Shown piece after piece: positions 13,955 to 23,737 of a stretch of 64,000 bases of DNA. The notes under the pieces were generated by a model. The model saw nothing but the letters and a program-made list of their open reading frames with translations, was not told where the DNA came from and ran no database searches. The stretch spans positions 29,428,693 through 29,492,692 of the forward strand of contig OX388329.1 in assembly GCA_947579605.1 (NCBI GenBank). The letters are read 5' to 3'. The number at the start of each line of letters is the position of its first letter. Positions within the stretch are counted from its first letter, which is position 1. The stretch is from Athripsodes cinereus. Lineage: Eukaryota > Arthropoda > Insecta > Trichoptera > Leptoceridae. A program made the position numbers and the translations under genes.

Positions 13955-14765
13955 GCACTTACGTGGATAAAAGAAGTAAAAAGCTCTTCCCAATGAGAAA
14001 ACTTAATTTTTGACTCCCTACATGCCCATAGCTTAGTAACAATAAATAGGTAGGTACCTACATCATAAAAAGCATTGCAAATCTCTAAATGAAAAATCTT
14101 GAAGTTTGATACCTCACATGCCCATATTTAGGTAAAAAAAATAGGTAGGTACCTACATCGAAAAAAGTGCTGAAAAACTCTTCCCAATGAAAAATCATGA
14201 AGTTTGATACCTCACATGCCCATACTTAGGTAAAAAAAATAGGTAGGTACCTACATCGAAAAAAGTGCTGAAAAACTCTTCCCAATGAAAAATCATGAAG
14301 TTTGATACCTCACATGCCCATACTTAGGTAAAAAAAATAGGTAGGTACCTACATCGAAAAAAGTGCTGAAAAACTCTTCCCAATGAAAAATCATGAAGTT
14401 TGATACCTCACATGCCCATATTTAGTTAAAAAAAATAGGTAGGTGCCAACATCGAAAAAAGTGCTAAAAACCTCTTCCCATTGAAAAATCTTGAAGTTTG
14501 ACACCTCAGATGTTCACATTTATGTAAAAAAATAATAAGTAGGCACCTACATGGAAAAAAAAGTACTAACAACCTCGTCCCGATGAAAAAGCTTGAAGTT
14601 AAGAAATTCCACATATTGGTAGGTACCTACATGGAAAAAGTGCTAAAAACCTCTTCCAAATGAAAAATATGTGAGCTCGACACCTCGAAAGCTCATATTT
14701 TATTTAGAAAAATAGGCGGGTACCTACGTGCAAAAACTACTAAAAACCTCATCTTAATGTAAAAA
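13955..14765. repeat. 98-bp tandem minisatellite, about eight units
   Basis: GAAGTTTGAT recurs at 14101, 14199, 14297, 14395 and 14493, exactly 98 bp apart. The middle units are nearly identical; outer ones are diverged. Each unit contains GGTAGGTACCTAC, in which GTAGGTACCTAC is a perfect palindrome, and CTCTTCCCAATGAAAAATC. No long ORF. A short ACCCGGCATCGCTCGGGT hairpin lies upstream at about 13865. Confidence 0.9.
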
Positions 14766-15572
14766 CTCGAAGATTGTCATCCCAAATTTCTATAAGAAAA
14801 AAAGGGTAAACATCCCTTTTCGTGAAAAAATTGTAGTCACATAAATGTTAAAATATTATAATTGTCCACATTCGAATTTGTATTTTTGGTTTGCAGTGCA
14901 TAAATGGGTATTTGCTATGAAATTAAAAAAAGTCAAGAATAAATTGTCATATAAGTATTTACTCTTTATTCCCAAAAAACCTTAAAAATGGATTATCTGC
15001 ATCCTTCAATATTTCAGAATATTTTACTATCAAATATTTCATAATTTATGTAAAAAATATTAGGTGAAAATAAATAGGTTCCCACTCATTGAAAATCATT
15101 TAACATTGTTTATGGATTTTATAGGTAAAACTATTATTATTCTACAGTATAGTTTTCTATGGTTTCATAATGTCTTCCATTATGAAAATAGCCCAATATG
15201 TCAAAAATATGCAATTTTTATTCACGTAATTCAAGAGCTTTTCTCATTAGCAAACACGATATTTTATTACGAAAATAAACCCTAAATATTTAGTTTCAGA
15301 ATTGTTGTATTTATTGTTACATCCATTTTGATATTAATTCAATACAATGAAAAATGTTTGACTGTGAATATTGCTATTTACTAAATCTTGCATTAATTTT
15401 ACATACATTTTGTTGCTAATTTTGTGACATGGTCGCATTAAAATTAAAATATCTTTATCAATACGTAAGATATTTAAAATGTTTTTAGCCTTAAACCTGC
15501 CCAGAAGATGAGACCTTGTATAGAGTGTATTATTTTACTTCGGTCTTTCCTAATTTCTGAGTCCATTAAGGA

Positions 15573-15613
15573 CATACGTACATACATACATACATACATA
15601 CATACATACATAC
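15573..15613. repeat. (TACA)n microsatellite
   Basis: About ten CATA/TACA units in a row. Confidence 0.9.
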
Positions 15614-16404
15614 GAACGGACTCAAATATTTATGTGTGGATTCGTAGAAATCACAGTTTAACGTAATATAAGGATATTTTGCTACTAGGTTATATAAAAT
15701 TCATTTATCATATAAAATGCTACTCCTTATAACGTCATTGCATAAGAGGTATGTGCAATCATTTTTATTTAGGTAGGTATACTTTTTAAAAACTGTTCAT
15801 TAGGGCATTAAAATTGTTGTTTGCACTTTATATTGGCATGCTATATAATTCTTTAAGTATTGAATTTTAATATTTGACACTAAGAATCACTTTATAAAAT
15901 GGTTATGATGTCATTACAAGCAGTTTATTCTTGAAATGTCAAAACATTTACAAATTCACATAAATCCCCTTTTGTAATGCAATGACGATAAGGTTCAACT
16001 CTAGTCTTATGTATAAAAACATTGATCAAATGCAAACCGAATTTGGAATTAGGTGTATTCAATATATTTTTTATCGAAATTTTGAATCCAGCTTTTAAAA
16101 TTTCATATTTTCAGTTCCTCGTGTCAGGCCTCAATAAGCACAGGGTCACGGACAGGACTTTGTAAAGATCACCACATCTACTATATCCATACAAACAAAT
16201 ACTTAATACAGCCACACATCATCTCTGTATTAGTAATCAACACAAATTCAATAAATAACATTACGTTACTAGTAGAGTTAATGCTCTTGTTTACTAGATA
16301 ATATGAGTAATAACATATTATATGATGTGACTACAGTGTATGTAATACAGAATTCAACATATTGATGTGTGTATTAGTAATACAAAGCTTAACTAAGTGA
16401 CACT

Positions 16405-16708
16405 TCAACAAATCGAACAAAGAAGAAATCGAAAATCTTTCCTACAGTTTAACAGCCTAAAAGCAGAACTAACATATATGTGAAGTTCCCAGTAGGAAGG
16501 GCTATTCAAATGTTTAATTGCCTGGCTAGATATATTGATATCTTTGGCGTGACGTATGCGGAGTTTATAAGGAAAATTGAATATATTATATTGTAGTTGT
16601 GTTGTCGTCTGGATATCGTTTAAAGTTTTCTTCTGGGATCGCATTGGTCTTCAGATGTAATGATATTTGTAAGAACCCTCTTATTGTCAGTAATAATAAT
16701 AATATATG
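16405..16708 (+). repeat. LINE-like 3' end with (AAT)n tail
   Basis: CTTTGGCGTGACGTATGCGG, TGTCGTCTGGATATCGTTTA and AACCCTCTTATTGTCAGTAA lead to AATAATAAT. Minus-strand copy at 34965-35180 and a short one at 51855-51932. Fixed tail and variable 5' end suggest a LINE or SINE; no protein motif is clear. Confidence 0.55.
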
Positions 16709-17637
16709 GGATAGAAACGAGACTCCTCTATTCAAAGTGAATCTGCACCTATTAAGTTAACTCTTTTTACGAGAATCCAAATACTGTGATATCGTTGTCG
16801 GAGAAATAGAGTATTGTTAAAAAGGACTGTATAAGCTGTTATATATTGTGTAGACAAAAACAGTTTTGTTTTGGATGACTATAATTGGTTAATTTCAAAA
16901 CTGGGCTAGTTTCATTGATCTATCCATTTAAACCATCACAGTACGTCCCATTAATGTGGAAAACAGAGACTTTAAAAAAAAACAGTATATTTTTGGCTAA
17001 TTATCAAAGGTCTAAGATACTGCGAAAGCATTGGACTGAACATAGGACCAATGAGTTTATCTTCAGGAAGCTAAATATTTCTACACAATTCTCAACTATG
17101 TCTCAAAATTTGGTAAAAAAAAATAAAACTCAATCAGTAAATACAATATTATTGAACTGTGAATTCACGCAATTACAAATAATTAATTATTCGATATGTT
17201 TTGCAGAAATTTATAAAGCGTGTAAATATTTTTGTTATCTTTGTAAGTATGTACGCAATAATAAAATTATTATTATTATTATATTATTGGTACAATTTAT
17301 TAATGACGTCATTGCAATCTTATCGCCAAGCCTCCTATTCGAGCTCACCGATTGGTTGAGGAAAATAACAAAGAAGATACATAGGTGGTCTACAACGCAT
17401 CACTTATTATGATATGCATCTAGGTAATAATATTCATCAATCATATTGTTTGTAAGTGTAATTTAAGGTCCTGCAAACAGCAATATCTACAATTTTCTTA
17501 TGTTTGAAGAGAATCTTAAAAAATGGGTGTTTTGTAGTTTGTTAGTATAATCTCGGATTTTCTTGTAAAGGTCCAAGGTTATACATAATAGCTGACCTAT
17601 TCCACCTTCAAATTACGAGTTATTGCTTAGTTTGAGT

Positions 17638-17812
17638 TTGTTGGTAGCCTGGAAGAAGTCTCGGCCTCATGTACAAGAGTTGCGTGGTTTAATCCCAGGT
17701 GCCGGCACACTTCTCCGGTCACGATCCAGGGTTTAAGCTTACTGTGAAAGGTTTATAAGGGTTTTTTTTGGGATTATAACAAAATAAACAGATACATCTT
17801 TGTATGAAAAGG
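17638..17812 (+). mobile_element. tRNA-derived SINE, family 2
   Basis: Head GTAGCCTGGAAGAAGTCTCG, B box TGGTTTAATCCCAGGTGCCG, tail TTATAACAAAATAAACAGAT. Confidence 0.8.
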
Positions 17813-18056
17813 TTCAAAGGTGATTTTGGGTCCATCAAAGATTCACTCAGATTCTGTGTGAAAATTTAGCAGTTTGAAATTATACAAACACTTTTTCCTG
17901 TTTAGCCCCTAAAGTTTTATTTAGATAAACGGGGATGCAAAAAAAGTTGTATTACCAGGACAATTTCATGTAAATTGTAAGACCATTTTTGTGACATTTG
18001 TAACAAATACTAGGCGAGGGGTTCTTCTAGGTAGTTTGTACTACAATTTCCGTTGA

Positions 18057-18281
18057 ATGAATAAAAAATGGCTTTCTATTTTGATACCTTTAACAAATTC
18101 TATATGGAGTTCTGTATGCCCTTATTCAATTTGTTCAGTGATAATTGTAATATTTATATCAGGTCATGTTAATTGTGACGATAATAATAATATGTCTGCA
18201 ATGACGCAAAATGATTCAATGAACGAACCCCGTTTTTCACTAGAACTGTCTACTGGAGTTGAGAGCAATAAAGAAAATTAA
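18057..18281 (+). CDS. Small ORF with a hydrophobic N-terminal half, uncertain
   Basis: A 74-codon ATG-to-TAA frame. Residues 4-38 are hydrophobic (WLSILIPLTNSI..., then CSVIIVIFISGHVNC), followed by a polar tail DDNNNMSAMTQNDSMNEP. This could be a signal or membrane segment with a short secreted tail. No family is recognised, codon use looks like the AT-rich background, and no splice or expression evidence is visible. It may be a chance ORF. Confidence 0.15.
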   Translation: MNKKWLSILIPLTNSIWSSVCPYSICSVIIVIFISGHVNCDDNNNMSAMTQNDSMNEPRFSLELSTGVESNKEN

Positions 18282-18454
18282 TGAAATGTACAATGTTGGT
18301 AATGACATCTGATACATGCATACTTGTATAACTTATTTTTTTTTATTTGAATCGATTTCATCAACCTTCCCATTATAATTAGTCACATGTTTGGAATATT
18401 TACTAATTTTTGGTTAGTTTAAATGGATTTGGGCACAACCAATGAACAGATGAT

Positions 18455-18726
18455 GAAACCAATCAGACATTTCGACTGAAGAACCATGTTTACACAATGC
18501 AACATTATGCAAAATCTAATCGGAAGAAGTGTGTAAGGCGTCCCAATGCTTACGAATTGGCTCTAGGATCACTTTCAGTGTCTATGGACAATGTTTACCA
18601 AATCTTTTATTATTTAGTTTGATTACCTTAGCGTTGGAACACCTTACTCAATTCTTCCGATTAGATTTTGCGCAATGTTGAATTGTGTAAGCATGGTTCT
18701 CCAATCGAGATGTCCGATTAATTTCT
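18455..18726. mobile_element. Fold-back MITE (family with ACCATG...ACACAAT arms)
   Basis: Arms of about 100 bp share AGAACCATG(T/C)TTACACAAT, CAAAATCTAATCGGAAGAA and GTAAGG. Single arms of the same family occur at 32062-32150 and 40235-40372. Confidence 0.75.
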
Positions 18727-18949
18727 TACAGGGAAGATTATTGCAAACGATAATAAACTTGCCCTCTGTGTGTTAAACTATGCACATAATTGTTTTTGGT
18801 AGTTGTTAATGATTAGAATCAAAACCAAAATAGAATAAAAAAGAGGTCCTTGACAAAGAATTGCTCTCCTACTCTTTTATATAAGCCTTTGATGATTTAA
18901 CGGTAGATATTCGAAAATAAATTGTGAATAATATTTTTTTATCTTCAAT

Positions 18950-19075
18950 TCATCAATAATGAGGTGTGACATCCATCATGAATGACTAATTTGTAAATGC
19001 CACAGAGAGGACTACTCGCATGTTTATTAAGTACAGTTATGTGTGCTGGATACCCCATTTGTGATGATACAACGA
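18950..19075 (+). repeat. TAG-tailed short retroelement, decayed 3' fragment
   Basis: Resembles the family in ATGAGGTGTGACATCCATCA, CCACAGAGAGGACTACTCGC and GGATACCCCATTTGTGATGA. Further old fragments are at 38225-38340, 43985-44060, 51770-51850, 52715-52775 and 61095-61190. Confidence 0.45.
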
Positions 19076-19337
19076 CAAAAAAAATAACATGTGCTATTAC
19101 AAAAAAAAAAAAACTATTGCTTCTAACTCTTGAGATGAGTTGAAATCAATCAGATATGGAAAGTTTTTAGTCCTGACAACATACATATATGAAGCAAATT
19201 CTTACAAATTACGCATGTTGAATAAAAGAAATTAGTGTGCTTGCACGAGGAATTGTATAACCGTGAATAAAATGAAAGAAGCAGGTATGTGAGAATAAGT
19301 TTGTATGGTTTTCTATTCTGTCTTCGCATATCCTTCT

Positions 19338-19362
19338 GAGAGAGAGAGAGAGAGAGAGAGAG
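19338..19362. repeat. (GA)n microsatellite
   Basis: About twelve GA units without interruption. Confidence 0.9.
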
Positions 19363-19689
19363 TGCAAAGGAACTGATTCATATATTATTTGATTAGAGTT
19401 TGATGTGCTGTATCAATCCAACCTTGATGTAAGTTATGCATATTATGAATCTGGGTCATGCTTGTTCAATATATATATGTGATATGTATCACAGTAGGTA
19501 TGGTTTTAATCTGAAGATACGTATCACTTGCATGGTAGAGAGAGTATTAGGCGTCCCGACATTTACGAATAGTCTTAGGCTGACTTCAAAGCTCTATACT
19601 ATGGCAAAATTCTGTAATTCCACCTATCTCTTATATGCTTCTCTCATAACAATCCTTTCAGAGCAGGTGACTGCACTCATCTCTGTATA

Positions 19690-19786
19690 GAGATTTCATT
19701 CAGTCAACTGCACCTACTAAGAATCAAACCCAGTGACTCTGTGTTACGAGTCAAGTGCTCTAACCATTAGGCCACAGAGGTGTGTA
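19690..19786 (-). mobile_element. tRNA-derived head, probable SINE
   Basis: On the minus strand GTGGCCTAATGGTTAGAGCA (A-box region) is followed by a CTTGACTCGTAAC anticodon-arm-like segment and GGGTTTGATTC (B box). It lacks a clean acceptor stem and CCA end, so it is read as a SINE head or tRNA pseudogene rather than a working tRNA. Confidence 0.6.
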
Positions 19787-20734
19787 AGTAGACTATGAAT
19801 ATTGTCATTATAGGCTGCAACAAAACCAGATTGATCTCAAAAAATAAATATATAATTGCAAGTTTATTATTTATAAACTACGTTTATGAATGTTTGGATG
19901 CTTCTTTTTTACAATTTGACAATGTCATAAAACGGGAACTGTATTGATAGAGGAACATTCTCAATGGCTATTGGGGCTATCACAGCGGGAACAATTCAAT
20001 ATTTTGCGATAAAGTATAAAACAATTTGCGTTCAACTATCAAATCGTCAGCTTAATTCTAATACATCGTAAGTCAGTTATATCTAACTTAACATGAAGAA
20101 CAAAAAACTTATTTTTAAGCATCGTTTGGATTGATTTGGTTATTTGCGACGCAATTTATTCTTCCACTCGAAACATTTTATAAAATTGACAAATTAAAAA
20201 AAAAGATTTGTATTACTGTAAACGGAACATGAATCAATCATAAATTTGAAATCGAAAAAATGATTTACTGTGTATTAGAATTTAGCCGACGAAATAATGA
20301 ATACAGCAATATAAAAAGTGCATGCAGCACTGTACTCGTTCATATTTAAAATCAATCAATCATTTAGTGCATAATACTAACTATTGTGTCATACTATACA
20401 CGTAATGTGTTGTGATGACAAATAACAGTTGGTAATAATAGTGATATTAAAACAGTGCTACAATGTTGCAGTTGACCTGTCAACCCGTGTAGAATGAATT
20501 ACAAGTTATATTATACAAGTTACGTAGTCAGTTGTGGTACATTACATAATAATGTAAAGCAGTGCATTGCCTGGGAATTTCAGAAAATAAATCACAAAGC
20601 AAATTAAAAAGAAACCTTCAGATTTGTAACCTGATTCGGACTGGTTTTTTGTTTAGATTGAAAACAGAGCAAAAACGACAGCAGGAAGTTATGAGCTTGA
20701 GATTTCTTGATTAAAAGTTTGAGTATATTAACTA

Positions 20735-20895
20735 CGGGAGTTACATTGGTTACCCGTTGAAGCAAGAATACAGTACATTGTATACAGAGCTGTTAATGAT
20801 ATGGCACCAGATTCCATTAGGGAGATGTGCTGCTTTGGGGACTTGGGGGTTAGACATTGCGCTTTAAGATCAACAGAGTACTAACCATGAACTGT
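20735..20895 (+). mobile_element. LINE protein fragment
   Basis: The sequence encodes, with a frameshift, LHWLPVEARIQYIVYRAVND and MAPDSIREMC, the conserved region preceding that at 39677. No tail present. Confidence 0.6.
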
Positions 20896-21242
20896 TAGTA
20901 CTTACTTAGAAAACTTATTTGTTCACAAGGTTTTACACATGACACACCTTATTTCAAATTTTTTGACAAAGACTCAATGTCAGCTGAATATACATTTGTT
21001 TTACGCGGCGGCAGAATTGCCATCCACACTTCTCAGCATTATACAACCAGATAAGTCTCCATATGATCAGTCATGGTCACACAAAAACTTAACAGTCTAA
21101 TGCCGGGAAAAAAATCACCTATCCAGATATACAGGATATCAAAGGATTAGGCTCAAAACGCGGAATCAAAATACCAGCATTGTGCCTGAAATATCTGTGT
21201 TCAAAAACTTTTTTACAATATTACAAGTGTTTATTATAATTA

Positions 21243-21500
21243 TATCCTATCCCGTGGAGCACCCGGTAAAGAATTGGACTCCCACTCTTCTGCGTAAGTT
21301 TTAGAGTGTCCTGTAAAAGGCAGGTGTTCGAAAAAATAAGACATTTTACATCTCAAATTCGGCGATGAGGTTTGCCACCCATCCTGAATGTCTTAATTTT
21401 ATAATGGCACGAAGAAGACAGCTTGCATGTTTTATATGCAGCTGGTCTGCTGGCTACCCCACTTGTGGGATATACCGTGATGGTATAGTAGTAGTAGTTA
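21243..21500 (+). mobile_element. TAG-tailed short retroelement copy
   Basis: Full-length copy, from ATCCCGTGGAGCACCCGGTA to GATGGTATAGTAGTAGTAG. Its tail abuts, in opposite orientation, the RLE-type LINE fragment at 21493-22000. Confidence 0.85.
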
Positions 21501-22000
21501 TTATAATAGATTTTTGAATTTTAATATACAAATTAACCGGTAAATCTAATTTTTGTAAATTATTTTTTAAAGATTTCGGAGTTACCCCTGTAGCTGACAT
21601 GACTAAAGGTATTATATAAACGGATCTAGAATGCCAAATATTTTTTATTTCTCCTGCTAATTCTGTATATTTACGTATTTTTTCTGGGACGGTTGTTTGT
21701 ATATTATGTGTATTTGGGACAGCAATATCTATTAGGTACGTTATTTTATTACGTTTATCATGTAATACTAAATCGGGTCTATTATGATGTATTTGTCTAT
21801 CTGTTATTATGGTTTTATCATAATAGAGCCTGTAATTTTGATTTTCTAAAACCGGTTCCAGGTTGTATTTATAATAAGGTATTACTATTTGTGAGTTTAA
21901 AAGATTATGTTTAATTGCTAAATTTTGATGTATTATTTTTGAGACATGATTATGTCTATTGGTATATTCAGTTTGAGCGAGAGTGGAACAACCCGAAACT
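21493..22000 (-). mobile_element. LINE fragment with restriction-like endonuclease (RLE-type) C terminus
   Basis: Minus-strand frame: PYYKYNLEPVLENQNYRLYY, HHNRPDLVLHDKRN, YLIDIAVPNTHN, KIRKYTELAGEIKNIW and YIIPLVMSATGVTPKSLKNN. The RPD-(x)n-LIDIAVP pattern resembles the PD-(D/E)xK-like endonuclease found at the C terminus of R2/R4-type elements. The frame ends where it meets the TAG-tailed element. Confidence 0.6.
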
Positions 22001-22134
22001 ATGTGTTGAATTGTTATTATTATTATAATTATTCTATCTTTCTGGCGACAATTCTTTATTTAATACTGTGTAATTTTAAAAATGCACATGGACGTTGATC
22101 CTAGATGTTATAAAGCGCTCTTGAAGTGATATTA

Positions 22135-22640
22135 TCACAATACGACACTGTTTAAACTATTGTATGTATGCAAGCGAAACTTGGACGTGGTTGAGAAAAA
22201 GGACGAGAGTGGAATAAATGCTGTGGAGATGCATTCACTGAGAAGAACGGTTGGTAAAACGTTGCGAGATTGAGTGAAGAATGAGGATATCAGGAGAATG
22301 AGCGGATGTGAGAGGAGTGTTGTGGACAGAATGCGTGTAAACAAGTTGAGATGGTTTGGACATGTTGAAAGAATGCAAGATGAAAGGATGACGAAGAGGA
22401 TGTATTTATCTGAAAGAAGGGGTGTGAGGAAGCGCGGACGTCCAAGAACCATGTGGCTTGATCACGTGGACCAAATTCTAAAAGACAGATGCATATTGAG
22501 TAAGAGAAATCGGCGTGCATGTATGAGAAACTGGATGAATGTAGAGGAAGCGAAAGAAGTATGTAAGGATAGATCTATATGGCGTTCCGTTCTCTCTGCC
22601 TACCCCTCCTGGGACATGGCGTGAGGGTATAATATTGTAT
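22135..22640 (+). mobile_element. LINE C-terminal/3' end with very short 3' UTR ('LINE-TAG')
   Basis: The best copy of a repeated LINE end. The frame reads EDIRRMSGCERSVVDRM, NKLRWFGHVERM, GVRKRGRPRTMWLDHV and ends SAYPSWDMA-stop, the RWFGHVERM...RGRPR..W.D signature of many LINE C termini. The stop (in ATGGCGTGA) is followed at once by GGGTATAATA and, in other copies, by (TAG/TATAG) repeats. Other copies: 23295-23440, 32180-32550, 35820-36030 (minus), 45520-45690 and perhaps 33483-33562. Confidence 0.8.
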
Positions 22641-22737
22641 ACTGACTATCTTTTAATCATTTGTTTTACTTAAACAATCATTAAAATATGACCCAGCCTA
22701 GAGTGTTGCCTCTTCCGTGTTGCATAAACTGGCATAT

Positions 22738-22790
22738 TTAGTAGTAGTAGTAGTAGAGTATTTGTAGTAGTAGAGTAGTAAGTTTTGAAC
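22738..22790. repeat. (TAG)n microsatellite
   Basis: TAGTAGTAGTAGTAG with a second run after ATTTG. It lies about 100 bp after the LINE-TAG 3' end and may be a drifted tail. Confidence 0.7.
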
Positions 22791-23084
22791 AATATGCATG
22801 GGAAAACCTAATTAACTACACATCACTGGATTTTCCCTGGTGCATGTAAATATACAGATATATTTATTTTGCTTGTACTGTTAAACATTAATAATAGAGA
22901 AATTGATTGTTCAATGTAACAATAATGTAACAATACAAAGCAGACAAAACATTAGGTAGATAAGATAAAACATTATGCTGAATAAAGGTGATGTAATAAC
23001 TAATAGACAAATATAGAAAATGTCAGTTCGTATCGAACAAACAGTGAACAGTGAGAGTAATGAGTAGTACTCAAATATAATCAT

Positions 23085-23290
23085 CATTGCTGATTACGAC
23101 AGGCAAAATAGAGGGACGTGGGGGGGCTGGCAGAAGGCAGATATTGTGGCTGCGCAATATACGAGATTGGTCTGGAGGAGCTGCTTCAGATAACGCAGGA
23201 CCGAGAAGCCTATGCCACAGTGGTCGTCAACGTCGGGGGGATCTAACACGGCACTTACAGAGAAAGAAGCTGATTATATAATTTTTAATG
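23085..23290 (+). mobile_element. LINE C-terminal fragment
   Basis: The frame TGKIEGRGGAGRRQILWLRN, then RDWSGGAASDNAGPRS matches the TGK.EGKRGRGR....WL.N.RDW ending of a LINE protein. Damaged by frameshifts. Confidence 0.65.
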
Positions 23291-23294
23291 TCTT

Positions 23295-23440
23295 CTAAAT
23301 AACGTGGATCAAATTCTTAGACAAATGCCGCATTTCAGTAAGAGAAATTGCATGAATGTGGAGGAAGCAAAAGAAGTGTATAGTGTATAAGGATCGATCA
23401 AATTGGTGTTTGATTCTCTTTGCTATCCCACAAGGGTGCA
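23295..23440 (+). mobile_element. LINE-TAG 3' end fragment, decayed
   Basis: Matches the family in AACGTGGATCAAATTCTTAG and the GAATGTGGAGGAAGCAAAAG block, ending near CCCACAAGGGTGCAGTGTG. Heavily diverged. Confidence 0.55.
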
Positions 23441-23625
23441 GTGTGTGGTAATAGATTGGGATAAATTATATTTTACAAATACTTTTACAGAGAAAAATTG
23501 TCTAAGCTAATTACGATTCTCCAATTGGTTTTTACAAAAAAATTACTACAACTTTTGACGAAAATAAGTGGTCGTAATCGTTTTGTGATATAATAGTAAA
23601 TTTTATATAAAAAAGTAAGACTCAC

Positions 23626-23737
23626 CGTAGAATGACGCCAGAAATTGATAAGCCCATGAATGTCGGTGCTGGGAGCGAGAAGGAGATAGTCACGCCACTC
23701 ATCATAGCTGATGTTCAGGCTGCCATCTTGATCCATT
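23626..23737 (-). CDS. SCaMC: SCaMC exon 4 (EF-hand 4 and linker helix)
   Basis: The exon runs from a TTTTCAG acceptor to a GTGAGT donor and is 112 bp long. It encodes RMDQDGSLNISYDEWRDY, then LLLAPSTDIHGL and INFWRHST. It contains the last EF-hand and the regulatory linker helix. The donor is strong, so the transcript must continue to exons that I could not find in this window. It ends in phase 0. Confidence 0.9.

Larger units (their letters stand above)
14766..23625. other. Non-genic stretches, 14766-23625
   Basis: 14766-16404 and 16709-17637 hold nothing recognised; the 175-codon ORF at 16885-17412 is compositionally biased and looks like chance. 17813-18454 holds only the doubtful small ORF. 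19076-19689 and 19787-20734 are blank, as are 20896-21242 and 22791-23084. No carrier-domain exon was detected on the minus strand. Confidence 0.55.

Noticed and set aside
13955..14765. CRISPR-like array
   Set aside because: Units are 98-bp tandem repeats without unique spacers, in a eukaryotic genome.
16885..17412. 175-codon ORF on the plus strand
   Set aside because: No motif, background-like composition with an Ile run from an (ATT)n stretch, no splice context; chance in AT-rich DNA.
19690..19786. Functional tRNA gene
   Set aside because: A and B boxes are present, but the acceptor stem does not pair well and flanks look like a SINE.
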